Below are positions 28,234-37,200 of a stretch of DNA of 42,169 nt, piece after piece. Origin of the DNA: a virus; IMG/VR virus record IMGVR_UViG_3300027832_000038, positions 1 to 42,169 of that record, one strand, 5' to 3'. Every line of letters starts with the position of its first letter. Positions within the stretch are counted from its first letter, which is position 1. A program made the translations under genes and the position numbers. Under the pieces are notes generated by a model. The model did no database searches. It worked only from the letters and a program-made list of their open reading frames with translations, and was not told the DNA's origin.

Positions 28234-28793
28234 AGCGCATGATCCAGCAATACATGACCACGGCAGACGTGGCCCGCAAGATGTTCCGCAGCGGATGCCC
28301 CGGCAGGGGTGAGTATCGCACGCAACGGGAACGTGACGCCGCTGGAGCGGTGGAAGGTGTTGATTACTGCTACGGCATACACATGGGCCACGGACCGTCG
28401 ATTACGTGGCTGGCAGGCTTGGTGGTCTGCGAGGCGCGCGACGGCTGTGGCGACATCAGTTATCCCGAATGGGAAGGCAGGCGCCAGCCGTGCAGCGACT
28501 GTGACACGCTCGGCTATCCGCCTGCCGTGGAGGTCGTCAGCTATGAGACGTTCATGGCGGGCGACGGAGAGAACGCCATCCGATGCACGGTGCACGGTCG
28601 GCTTGCACTCGGGACGCCTGTTGCAGTCGTGAGCGAGGTGGTTGATGGTGAGTGTATTGTGATTGGAGGCAACGGGTATTACCACCTACCCGAGTATCGC
28701 GGACACCCCAGCGACGAATACGACATCACCGACGCTGTCGCTGGCACCCTCATCCCTGGCGGAGTCGCCTACCCGATCGAGGTGGTGGGATGA
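28230..28793 (+). CDS. Protein of unknown function with Cys motifs
   Basis: GTG 28230 overlaps the HRDC stop. The 187-residue product contains CEARDGCGD and CSDCD in the middle, a possible zinc site, and a beta-rich C-terminal half (TPVAVVSEVVDGECIVIGGN). No known family recognised. Confidence 0.55.
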   Translation: MKRMIQQYMTTADVARKMFRSGCPGRGEYRTQRERDAAGAVEGVDYCYGIHMGHGPSITWLAGLVVCEARDGCGDISYPEWEGRRQPCSDCDTLGYPPAVEVVSYETFMAGDGENAIRCTVHGRLALGTPVAVVSEVVDGECIVIGGNGYYHLPEYRGHPSDEYDITDAVAGTLIPGGVAYPIEVVG

Positions 28794-28987
28794 TCGGCCA
28801 AGAGATCACCAGAAACCGTTGGGACTACGAAAGGCTCATGCGGACAGTCCAGCCCCGGTGCGGACGAAAAGGGCCAGACAAGGCCAAGTGCATCCTGCTT
28901 CCCGGCCATCGTGGCAATGCGCATGAAGGGAACGGATATGACCAGTTCGGCCCGATGTATAAATCGTGGAACGAGGTGACGACATGA
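28790..28987 (+). CDS. Small basic Cys/His protein
   Basis: The 65-residue product has QPRCGRK, KAKCILLPGHRGNAHEG, a C-x-C-x-H-x-H arrangement common in small actinophage proteins with a possible zinc knuckle. Overlaps both neighbours by 4 bp. Confidence 0.55.
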   Translation: MIGQEITRNRWDYERLMRTVQPRCGRKGPDKAKCILLPGHRGNAHEGNGYDQFGPMYKSWNEVTT

Positions 28988-29466
28988 TCATCACCGTCAT
29001 CATCGCCACCATCCTGTCCATCCTCAACATGGCAGCAAGCGGCGAGCTTCAACCCGCCGAGCGTGGCGAACAGATCCAGGTCGTCCCACCACCAACAACC
29101 ACCGTCCCAGCACCAGTCGGATTGTGGGGTGTCCCGTTCGCACCCGAAGGTCTGACAGGCTGTGACGAGATGCAGTTCTACCGCATCCAATGGGGGCTGC
29201 CCGTCGAGTTCGACCGCATCGGATACCGGGAATCGCGGTGCATCAACGCCGATCACGTCAAGACGTTCTGCTGCCACGGGTACTGGCAGATGTACACCTC
29301 GCTTCATCTACGTGACCACAGGTTGGCCCCGATGCTGGCGGCGTGCGGCGTGACACACCACAACGACCTGAACTCTGACACCCCAATCGAGAAGCAGAAG
29401 CAGGCGTGTGCTGCGTCTGCGCTCTGGTCGGTTGTTGGGACGGACGGGTGGGTTGCGACCCGATGA
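28984..29466 (+). CDS. Secreted transglycosylase/lysozyme-like protein
   Basis: The 160-residue product starts with a hydrophobic signal or anchor (MIITVIIATILSILNMAASG), a Pro/Thr linker (PPPTTTVPAPV), then a lysozyme-like domain: GYRESRCINADHV with the likely catalytic Glu, CHGYWQMYTSLH (the GLFQ-type motif), and KQKQACAASALWSVVGTDGW. It could degrade glycan strands at lysis or at infection. It is distinct from the M15 lysin on the other strand. Confidence 0.6.
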   Translation: MIITVIIATILSILNMAASGELQPAERGEQIQVVPPPTTTVPAPVGLWGVPFAPEGLTGCDEMQFYRIQWGLPVEFDRIGYRESRCINADHVKTFCCHGYWQMYTSLHLRDHRLAPMLAACGVTHHNDLNSDTPIEKQKQACAASALWSVVGTDGWVATR

Positions 29467-29624
29467 GGAAAGTCAGATGTCAACGCTGCGAAGTGTCACT
29501 CACCTGGTACGCCGACCGGATTGTCGGGTTCTGCGCCCGCTGCAATGACCAGCGAATGGATGACGGCCTGAGTGACCCGACTCATTGCGTTACGTCAAAC
29601 CTGTACTGCCTGCGAGACCTATGA
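29463..29624 (+). CDS. 53-residue zinc-ribbon protein
   Basis: Two CxxC knuckles (CQRC, CARC) with an aromatic segment between (SLTWYADRIVGF). Overlaps the previous stop by 4 bp. Possible nucleic-acid or protein adaptor. Confidence 0.55.
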   Translation: MRKVRCQRCEVSLTWYADRIVGFCARCNDQRMDDGLSDPTHCVTSNLYCLRDL

Positions 29625-29674
29625 ACAACATCACCGTCGAAGGAGCTATCGCTACACTCCGGTACGGGGGCGGC

Positions 29675-29687
29675 TAGTCTGACTTCT
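29675..29687 (+). promoter_or_regulatory. -10 element of a leaderless promoter for the 29688 gene
   Basis: TAGTCT (29675-29680) within a single CTAG context (GGCTAGTCT), 7 nt before GTG. Confidence 0.4.
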
Positions 29688-30002
29688 GTGACAGCCCTTT
29701 CCGTGATCATGTTGACCCTGGCGACAGCCCGAGTGACCTTGCTACTGACGACGGACGCGATCCTCGAACCGCCGCGCGCCGCTATCGAGAAGCGGATGCC
29801 GATGCGTGTCGCCTACCTGATGCGCTGCGACTGGTGCATGTCGGTTTGGGTTGGTGTTGTCGTGTTTCTGCTCGGATGGTATGCGCCGAGCACGGCAGTC
29901 CTGATCGGATCAGGGGCGCTCGCAGCGTCCCTGGTCACTGGCTGGCTAGTCACCATCAGCAACTTCCTCGATGCATCTCTCGATGCAGCTAGTGACCGAT
30001 GA
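29688..30002 (+). CDS. DUF1360-like membrane protein
   Basis: The 104-residue product has LATARVTLLLTTDAILEP, R-MRCDWCMSVWVGVVV and two or three hydrophobic spans, the pattern of DUF1360 proteins found near phage lysis genes. A holin or lysis accessory role is likely from position. A degenerate CTAG element (29938) and a CTAG (29989) lie near the 3' end. Confidence 0.6.
   Translation: MTALSVIMLTLATARVTLLLTTDAILEPPRAAIEKRMPMRVAYLMRCDWCMSVWVGVVVFLLGWYAPSTAVLIGSGALAASLVTGWLVTISNFLDASLDAASDR
29938..29949. repeat. Degenerate CTAG element (CTGG-CTGG-CTAG)
   Basis: One change in the first half-site. It encodes TGWLV in frame in the DUF1360-like gene. Confidence 0.45.
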
Positions 30003-30325
30003 TGACTAACATCGTGGTTGCCGGTCTGCTCTCTGCCCTGCTCTCTGCCCTTGTAACAATTTCCGGCTACCTTTTCGGTAGACGGAAATCTCATGCAGAA
30101 GCTTTGTCGTCTGAGGCGACCGCCACTAAGACGACCGCCGAAGCGATTGCGATACGGGACCAGAGTTGGATGAGCGTCAACAAAGAACTACGAGAACAGC
30201 TGGCTTATCAGCGTGACCGGATTGACGAACTGATTGCAAAGGTCGAAGGTTTGGGCAAAGAGAACTTGGAGTTGCGGGCCAGGGTCCGTCACCTCGAAGA
30301 CTCGCTCGAAGGCTTCGAAGACTGA
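29999..30325 (+). CDS. Membrane-anchored coiled-coil protein
   Basis: The 108-residue product has one N-terminal span (VVAGLLSALLSALVTISGYLFG) followed by a long coiled coil (LREQLAYQRDRIDELIAKVE, NLELRARVRHLEDSLEGFED). It overlaps the upstream gene by 4 bp. This layout fits a lysis accessory protein or a spanin-like/holin-regulating protein. Confidence 0.6.
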   Translation: MMTNIVVAGLLSALLSALVTISGYLFGRRKSHAEALSSEATATKTTAEAIAIRDQSWMSVNKELREQLAYQRDRIDELIAKVEGLGKENLELRARVRHLEDSLEGFED

Positions 30326-30344
30326 TCTGATCTTTCTCATCTTG

Positions 30345-30356
30345 TAGTATTCCGAC
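30345..30356 (+). promoter_or_regulatory. -10 element of a leaderless holin promoter
   Basis: TAGTAT (30345-30350), 6 nt, ATG 30357. No CTAG element is present here. Confidence 0.45.
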
Positions 30357-30602
30357 ATGAACCAAGCACCCGACAATCAAGAACCCGTCCGGTCACCAGG
30401 CGAGCCCGGTCCTCTCGCCCTATTCCGGCGGATCCCAGCCGGAATCCGCTGGTGGATCTACTCGATCGGCCTGACACTGTTTGCGTTCGAAGGGATCCTC
30501 GACGCATCCGACGTCGGCTTACTCGATGAACAAATCCAGGGCATCGTGCTCGGAGTCGTCGGCCTGTTCGGTTTCACCACTGCTGTAGCAAACACCGGTT
30601 GA
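30357..30602 (+). CDS. Probable holin
   Basis: The 81-residue product has a charged N-terminus (QEPVRSPGEPG) and two hydrophobic spans (about 33-50, IYSIGLTLFAFEGIL, and 60-80, IQGIVLGVVGLFGFTTAVA) separated by an acidic loop. Small two-span proteins in this position are class II-like holins that time lysis. Confidence 0.6.
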   Translation: MNQAPDNQEPVRSPGEPGPLALFRRIPAGIRWWIYSIGLTLFAFEGILDASDVGLLDEQIQGIVLGVVGLFGFTTAVANTG

Positions 30603-30605
30603 TGA

Positions 30606-30617
30606 CTAGCTGGCTAG
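30606..30617. repeat. CTAG-N4-CTAG element (CTGG) plus a third CTAG
   Basis: A third CTAG at 30625-30628 overlaps the portal -10 TAGTCT (30626-30631). Confidence 0.85.
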
Positions 30618-30625
30618 CTGTCGGC

Positions 30626-30637
30626 TAGTCTCACCGT
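30626..30637 (+). promoter_or_regulatory. -10 element of a leaderless portal promoter
   Basis: TAGTCT, 6 nt, ATG 30638. A TTGATG upstream is 21 bp away, too far for a good -35. Confidence 0.45.
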
Positions 30638-32575
30638 ATGGCAAGAAAGAACTCAGGCACGGCACCGCGAGCTAAGATGATGGTCGCTTCGTCGGCACGG
30701 GTCGCTCCCGGTCGTCGCATCGGACGCACACCGAACGCTGCGTGGCAGGAGCAGGCTTGGGACTATTTCGACTCGATGGGCGAACTGCGGTTCGCTGCAT
30801 CCTGGATCAGTAACTCTGCGTCGAGAGTCAGCTTGACGCTCGGGAGGGTCGGACCGGGCGGCAGCGAACCTGTCCCGGTCCGAGAGACAGCAGACCGGCC
30901 GCTTTCCCCGTTGGAGCAGGACGCTTCCCGGCTGGTCGCCGAGTTGGGTGGCGGTCCCGCCCGTCTCCCTGAGATGATGCAGCATCTCGCCACCCTCATC
31001 GCTGTCGCCGGACTCGGCTGGATTCTGATTGAAGAGGATCCGCTGTCACCGACCGGATGGAAGTGGTCTTCCCGATCGAACGACGAGGTGCGCGACACCG
31101 GCACCCATTGGGAGGTTGAGACAGGCTTGGACGACGACCCTGAATGGGATGACTTGTCGTGGAGGCCGGTCGCAACGAACCATGTGATGATGCGTGTCTG
31201 GAAACGGCATCCACGCCACCCCGACGTCCCCGACTCGCCGGTCCGCGCCGTCATTCCTGTACTGAAACAGTTGAAAGGTATCGACGCTCACGTCAACGCC
31301 ACCTCGAAGTCGCGTCTGTCTGGCGCCGGGATTCTGTTTTCGCCGTCCGAGGTCGAATACCAGTCGGCCGGTGACGAAGACGACGACGGCGTCGACGGCG
31401 ACGTCGAATACTCCAACGTCGACGGCCTCTTGAACGACTTGATCGACAACGCTAGCCGTGCAGCGGAAGACCCTGATGATCCGGCTGCTGTCATCCCGTT
31501 GCCGATCGAAGTTCCGGCCGAGTACATCGACTCGTTCCGGCACATGACGTTCTCGACCGAGTACAGCGAAACGGTCATCGAACTGACCGACCGTGCCGTC
31601 AGGCGTTTCGCTCTCGGCATGGACATGCCGCCAGAAGCGGTGACTGGAATGTCCGACGCTTCACATTGGGCTGCGTGGCGTGTCGCCGAAGAAGGCGTCA
31701 CCATCCACATCGCGCCACTGGTCCGTGTCATCACGACCGCTATCACCCTCAACTGGTTGCACGTCAACCTTGAAGCACTCGACCATGATCCGGTGGAGGT
31801 CAGCAAGCTCGTCGTTTACGGCGACACAACTTCACTGCTGGTCCGGCCAGACAAGTCCGCCGACGCGATCGCCGGATACGAAAACCTCGAAGTGTCCGGT
31901 GACGCTATGCGCCGAGAGTCAGGCTTGACACTCGATGACAAGCCTTCGCATTCCGAGTTTCTGCGTCGCGTCTTGATGCGTTCGATGGACCGCAACCCTG
32001 AACTGTCGTCGGTGCTCCTACCGATCATCGCCAAAGACGTGATCACCTCCGAAATGGTGGAAGGCATCGACTGGTCGACGGTCAATCCTGACCAGCAGAA
32101 CTTCGGCGTCCGTTCGATGGACGGCAACCAGTCACGCCGCGACCAGTTCGAGCAGGCCGGACAGTCGCAGCCGACACCGTTGAAGACTCAAGCTGAAAGC
32201 CCTGCGGGTGGGGGGATGGCGGCGTCCGTCACCACGTTCGAAGCGTTGATCGCTTCGATGGACGGCGTCGTGTACCGGGCGCTCGAACGGGCAGGCAACC
32301 GGATGCGCGCCGAAGTTGGCCGAGGCGTGCCTGGCGGCAACGTGATGGTCGCTGCGATGGAGCCGTCAGAGATTTATACGATCGTGAAACCGAAGAGCAG
32401 CCAGGTCGGGCCACTGGTGGCCGGGGCGTTCGATCGTGTCGCCGAGTTGGCTGTACGTTTCAACGTGGACGGCCCGGAACTGACCGCTTCGGTCGAGGCG
32501 TACACCCGCAGCTTGCTGACCAGTGGTGAAACCCACACTGTCAAAGCTCTCGCTAGCTGGCTAGTGAAAGCGTAA
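30638..32575 (+). CDS. Portal protein
   Basis: The 645-residue protein forms the dodecameric ring at the capsid vertex. The N-terminal part (WDYFDSMGELRFAASWISNSASRVSL) is characteristic of actinophage portals; GLGWILIEEDPL and the clip/stem region with EYIDSFRHMTFSTEYSETVI and DMPPEAVTGMSDASHWAAWRV follow. A C-terminal helical extension (540-645) may project into the capsid. A CTAG element near the 3' end encodes LASWLV. Downstream order is portal, protease, then tape measure rather than capsid. Confidence 0.85.
   Translation: MARKNSGTAPRAKMMVASSARVAPGRRIGRTPNAAWQEQAWDYFDSMGELRFAASWISNSASRVSLTLGRVGPGGSEPVPVRETADRPLSPLEQDASRLVAELGGGPARLPEMMQHLATLIAVAGLGWILIEEDPLSPTGWKWSSRSNDEVRDTGTHWEVETGLDDDPEWDDLSWRPVATNHVMMRVWKRHPRHPDVPDSPVRAVIPVLKQLKGIDAHVNATSKSRLSGAGILFSPSEVEYQSAGDEDDDGVDGDVEYSNVDGLLNDLIDNASRAAEDPDDPAAVIPLPIEVPAEYIDSFRHMTFSTEYSETVIELTDRAVRRFALGMDMPPEAVTGMSDASHWAAWRVAEEGVTIHIAPLVRVITTAITLNWLHVNLEALDHDPVEVSKLVVYGDTTSLLVRPDKSADAIAGYENLEVSGDAMRRESGLTLDDKPSHSEFLRRVLMRSMDRNPELSSVLLPIIAKDVITSEMVEGIDWSTVNPDQQNFGVRSMDGNQSRRDQFEQAGQSQPTPLKTQAESPAGGGMAASVTTFEALIASMDGVVYRALERAGNRMRAEVGRGVPGGNVMVAAMEPSEIYTIVKPKSSQVGPLVAGAFDRVAELAVRFNVDGPELTASVEAYTRSLLTSGETHTVKALASWLVKA
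32553..32564. repeat. CTAG-N4-CTAG element (CTGG)
   Basis: In the last codons of the portal gene; 8 bp before the -10 TAAGGT (32573-32578) of the protease gene. Confidence 0.85.
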
Positions 32576-32584
32576 GGTGTCGGT
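32573..32584 (+). promoter_or_regulatory. -10 element of a leaderless protease promoter
   Basis: TAAGGT (32573-32578) contains the portal stop TAA and is 6 nt before ATG 32585. Confidence 0.4.
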
Positions 32585-33865
32585 ATGAGCACCAAGGATG
32601 AGGCACTGAGATCCAAGTTGCGACGTTCGATGATCGCTGCGCTCGCCGTAGACCAGGACGTAGACCAGGACGCCGTAGACCAGGACGCGTTCGAGGGGAT
32701 CGTCAACAACATGATCGAGATCCCGGCATTCCCGCCGGACGAATGGTTCGCTTCACTCCACGACGCCGAGCCGTACGACGTGGTGGTCGAACCGAACGGC
32801 CACATACACGGCTTCCCGGCAGCCTCCTGGAACGACTGCCACCTGTCGTACCCCGACGAGTGTGTGACGCCGCCCCGGTCAATGACCGACTACAAACTGT
32901 TCAAGGTCGGTCAGATCACCACGGCGTCGGGCGCTGTGATCCGCACCGGCCCGATCACACTGCGCGGCGGTCACGCATCGGCCGGGGTGAGCCGCGAGCG
33001 GGCCCAAAAGTTTTACGACGACACCGACTCCGCTGTCGCCGACGTCGCGATCGGCGACGGCCGACACGGCATCTGGATCAACGGTGCAATCCGCCCTGAT
33101 ACGACTGCCGCGGAAGTGCGGCGGGCGATGGCGTCCGGGTTCTCCGGCGACTGGCGGGAATGGCTAAGCAACCTTGAACTGGTAGCTTTCTCGGCCGTCA
33201 ACACTCCCGGGTTCCGTCGCAAAGCGGCGCTCTATGAGCAGCCCACACCGATTTCTGCGTCTGCGTCCACTCCGGGCGGCACTTCGGGATGGGGCACACT
33301 GTGCGCAGCGATCGACATGCCACGCTCCGTGTCGTATGCCGGTGTCGTTGTTCGTGCACTCGACACCGGTCGGGTACTGATGACGCAACGTTCATGGTTC
33401 CACGGCGACGACGAAGCAACGAAAGGCAAATGGGAGTTCCCCGGCGGCGGCCTCGACGAAGGCGAAGACGCCGAGATCGGCGCACTCCGCGAACTCAACG
33501 AAGAGACTGGCCTGGTCCTACCGGAGCATTGGCGGAAGGTCGGCGAATGGCCTCACGGGGCGCACATGTCAATTCTGTTCGACGTACCAAACGAAGGCTG
33601 GGTCGCCAACGCCGTGTTCGACCCGACCGAAACCATAGGGATCGGATGGTTCGAGCCGGACGTCGTGCCGAAGATCGGCAGGCCGGAATGCGCAGACTTC
33701 GACGTCGAAGCAGTCTGGCACGAAATGACGGAAGCGCCGGTGAAGGAAGAATACACAGAAGACATGGGTGCCGTGCTCGCTTCGGCGGCCGACCGGATCG
33801 CTTCTTCGATCGGCCGCAGCCGACTCCAACTGGCAGCTTCAATTCGTGAAAGGATCTACGGCTGA
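32585..33865 (+). CDS. Capsid maturation protease fused to a Nudix hydrolase domain
   Basis: Residues about 105-215 match actinophage capsid proteases: TGPITLRGGHASAGVSRERA (H130), a DGRHGIWINGAIRPDTTAAE strand and SGDWREW...VAFSAVNTPGF. This enzyme would trim the scaffold region of the capsid protein. After a Ser/Gly linker (225-245), residues about 255-380 are a Nudix domain with a complete Nudix box: G288, E294, R302-E303, E306-E307 and G309 in GX5EX7REUXEEXGU spacing. Nudix enzymes hydrolyse nucleoside diphosphate-linked compounds. The single open frame shows the two are one polypeptide. The N-terminus has a VDQD repeat from a 12-bp DNA repeat. Confidence 0.8.
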   Translation: MSTKDEALRSKLRRSMIAALAVDQDVDQDAVDQDAFEGIVNNMIEIPAFPPDEWFASLHDAEPYDVVVEPNGHIHGFPAASWNDCHLSYPDECVTPPRSMTDYKLFKVGQITTASGAVIRTGPITLRGGHASAGVSRERAQKFYDDTDSAVADVAIGDGRHGIWINGAIRPDTTAAEVRRAMASGFSGDWREWLSNLELVAFSAVNTPGFRRKAALYEQPTPISASASTPGGTSGWGTLCAAIDMPRSVSYAGVVVRALDTGRVLMTQRSWFHGDDEATKGKWEFPGGGLDEGEDAEIGALRELNEETGLVLPEHWRKVGEWPHGAHMSILFDVPNEGWVANAVFDPTETIGIGWFEPDVVPKIGRPECADFDVEAVWHEMTEAPVKEEYTEDMGAVLASAADRIASSIGRSRLQLAASIRERIYG

Positions 33866-34056
33866 TGGCCCGGTTACCTTGCGCTAAGTGCGGCCAGAGC
33901 AGACGGGCACAGACGACCTTGATCGACCGGACTGCCGCTCCACGCACCGGGACTTCGTCGGTCCGATACATGGTGGGCGGCAAGCGGTTCTCCACGCTGA
34001 CCGCCGCCCAGGATCATGCAGCATCCAATCCTGGTTCAGTTATCAAGCAGATGTGA
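33865..34056 (+). CDS. Small zinc-binding-like protein
   Basis: The 63-residue basic product has CAKC near the N-terminus and KQM at the end; its middle (GTSSVRYMVGGKRFSTLTAAQD) is typical of short structural-region proteins. It overlaps the protease stop (TGATG). Function unknown. Confidence 0.5.
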   Translation: MARLPCAKCGQSRRAQTTLIDRTAAPRTGTSSVRYMVGGKRFSTLTAAQDHAASNPGSVIKQM

Positions 34057-34057
34057 G

Positions 34058-34069
34058 CTAGTCGGCTAG
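34058..34069. repeat. CTAG-N4-CTAG element (TCGG)
   Basis: Followed by TAGTGT, the usual leaderless-promoter form, but no start codon stands 6-8 nt later. The next 140 bp encode a possible hydrophobic peptide (ENLTVKTAAAVIAITGVSAI) ending at 34201 without a recognisable start. Confidence 0.8.
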
Positions 34070-34250
34070 TGTTCTCTACTCGCAGCCGACCAGTACCCGC
34101 AGCCGCACATCGCTACCTACGAAAACCTGACGGTCAAAACAGCGGCGGCGGTCATCGCCATCACCGGTGTCTCGGCCATCGCATACATCGACATGACCTG
34201 ATCACATGACCGGCGGGCCTGGGTTGCCGGGAGGCCGCCCCAGCCTGCAA

Positions 34251-34262
34251 CTAGTCGGCTAG
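34251..34262. repeat. CTAG-N4-CTAG element (TCGG)
   Basis: Overlaps the tape-measure -10 TAGTCT (34260-34265). Confidence 0.85.
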
Positions 34263-34271
34263 TCTGCCTGG
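34260..34271 (+). promoter_or_regulatory. -10 element of a leaderless tape-measure promoter
   Basis: TAGTCT, 6 nt, ATG 34272; same layout as at 5227 and 30626. Confidence 0.5.
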
Positions 34272-37200
34272 ATGGCACGAGTAGTAGTTGCAACAGCCGA
34301 AGTCCAGGTCAACGCTGACGTCAGGGGCGCTGAGTCTGGCCTGGAAGGCTTGACCGAATCGTTCAAGAAGATCGGCAGGAACGCGACTCGTGCGGCCGAG
34401 TCCGCTGAGGCAGCGTTCTTCGGAACCGCCCGGTCGATGGAGGGGGGCTTCAAACAGATCATCAGCAAAAGCGAAGACCTTGTCGCCAGCATGGCGAAGG
34501 GCGGCCAAGTATCCCGCATCATGGGCGAGTCACTGGAGAAGGCCGTCAAAGAAGCTAGGGAGCTCGGCGCAGTCGACATCGAAGCTGGCGCAATCGAAGC
34601 GCTCGGAGTGTTCAAACAGATTGTCGGCGTCATCGACGAAATGGGTGGCGGCCTGGAGAGCGCAAAAATCATGGCTGCGCGTCTGGCTGAAGAAGCAGAG
34701 GCCGTCGCCGAAGCAATCCGGGAAGCGGACCGGGCCGCCGAAAGACTTGCTGATGCGTTCCGTGACGTAGGCCGAGACATCGACCTTGCCATGAACGGTG
34801 GCCTCGAAGGACTCCAAGACGACATCAGGGAAACGATCCGCCGACTGAACGACATGGGAGGCGAGTTCAAGGACGTCGGCGTCATCGGCGAACGGGCACT
34901 CGACGGCATCACCGGGGCAGTCGACGCCGACATCAACGACGTATACAACTCCCTCAAACGCCTCGAACGGCAACTCCGTAGCGTCGAGTCCGCCGGTGGC
35001 GACGCACTCGACGAGTTGGCCGCAGACGCACGCCGAGCGGCAGAGGCCGTCGCCGAAGCAATCCGGGAAGCGGACCGGGCAGCCGAAAGACTTGCTGATG
35101 CGTTCCGTGACGTAGGCCGAGACATCGACCTTGCCATGAACGGTGGCCTCGAAGGACTCCAAGACGACATCAGGGAAACGATCCGCCGACTGAACGACAT
35201 GGGAGGCGAGTTCAAGGACGTCGGCGTCATCGGCGAACGGGCACTCGACGGCATCACCGGGGCAGTCGACGCCGACATCAACGACGTATACAACTCCCTC
35301 AAACGCCTCGAACGGCAACTCCATAGCGTCGAGTCCGCCGGTGGCGACGCACTCGACGAGTTGGCCGCAGACGCACGCCGAGCGGAAGCCGCAGTCCACG
35401 GCCTGGACAGGGCAACCGACCGCGCCTCCCGGTCATTCGGCGGTTTAGGCAGCGTCAGCCGCCGGATGACCGGCGACATTCGCGGTCTGACCAGTGTGCT
35501 CGGGACCGCCGGGGTCGGATACGCAATGGTCGAAGCCGGACGTTTCGGTCTGTCGATGACAGTGGAACTGGAGAAAGCCGAGGCCATGTTCCTCGGCCTC
35601 ACCGGCAGCGTCGAAGGTGCTTCCGACATGCTCGAACGTATGGTGACATTCGCGCGAGACACGCCGTACAACCTCGCCAGCGTCACCAAGTCGGCGGCGC
35701 AACTTCTGGCTGTCGGCGACGGATTCGGTGTTACCACCACCAACATCGAGGATTACCTTACGACGTTCGGTGAAGCGATCACTATGACCGCTGGCGGTGA
35801 CGAACAGTTCGAACGTATCGTTCGGGTGTTCGGCCAGATGTCGTCGTCCGGCAAAGTCCTTGGACAGGACATGACCCAGCTGGCACAAAACCTGCCAGGT
35901 TACGAAGTGTGGCAAGCCCTTGCCGACGGTGCTGGTACGAGCGTCGAGGAACTGCGACGGTTGCAGAACATTGGACAGCTAGACGAACTACTCACCGGGA
36001 ACGAAGCGGTAAGGATCCTGGTTGAAGGGATGAAAAATATTCCTGGTGCCGCCGGTGCAATGGAACGCCGTATGGACACCCTCGGCGGCGCTCTAGAAAA
36101 GTTCAAGGAGACAGCGCAACTCGCCGTGTCCGAAGGTCTGGAACCGTTCTCCGAGACGGCGCAGGACGTCCTGTCTAGCCAGGTCATTCTGGACTCGGTC
36201 GAAGGGCTCTCCAACGCATTCGGTAGCCTACTGTCGGAGGGATTGCAGGCTATCGAGCCGGAAATTGCCGAGTTCGCTGCCGCAGTGGAGAAAGTCCTTG
36301 TGGCGTTGGAGAGTTGGGCGCCCGTGGTCGGTGAAGTCGTCGGCATGCTCGGCGACTTCCTGTACGCCATCGCACCGGTAATTTCTTCGACCGGCAATTT
36401 CGTGTCAATGCTGTTCGAGACTGATAACGCACTAACTAAGGTCACCATCGGCATCGCCGCGCTCGCCGCACCGCTGGGCCCGTTCGGTATAGCTATCGCC
36501 GTGATAGCCGGAGTTTCGATCGCCGTCGACCACTTCGCCGGGGCGGCCAGGGAGGCGGAAGAAGTCGCACGGATACTCGCCGCCGGACAGCGTGACGTGA
36601 ACGCAGCAATGGCCGAAGGTGAGCCGGAGATTCATTCAGCCGCCCAAAAAGCTGTCTTGGACCAGGCAAAAAATTTGAATGAGGTGTACCCGGAACTTGT
36701 GGCAATGATGAACAAGTACGACGTCACCATGTGGGACTTGACCAGCAGTCTGACGGCATTGCGGACCGGCACCGGCGAGGTCACCCCGCAGTTCCAGATT
36801 CTGTCGGACGCCATTGCCGCGATACCAGAAGAGGTGACGACAACCTGGGTCGGGTCGAGTTTCCTCGAGGCTGCTCCCGTAGTGGAGCAGTTTGAAACCG
36901 TCCAACAGGTGATGACGAAAACCTCGGACGTCGTCAAGGAAGAAGCGGAAGACATGACGGCCTCTCTACAGATTGCCAGCCTGGACCAAGTCGCCATCAG
37001 GGAGGAGGAAGCCAAAGCCCACAGGGAGTTGATGGAAGGACGGGCAGCGTACGATCAGGCCCGACGCGAGATGGGGGAAGCGGGGTACGCAGCCGCCAGG
37101 GCCATCGAAGAATCGTGGGGCGAACTCGACGAAGAACGCCTCGGGAAAGTCAAAGGCATCCTGAAACAGCAGGCCGACGCCTACCAGGAATGGGAAGACA

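Noticed and set aside
34083-34201. Short hydrophobic peptide between the 33865 gene and the tape measure
   Set aside because: The frame looks protein-like (one membrane span) but has no usable start codon or ribosome site, so it is not called as a gene.
34259-35746. 495-codon minus-strand open frame opposite the tape measure
   Set aside because: Its internal repeats mirror the tape-measure duplication and it is a Ser/Arg-rich shadow.
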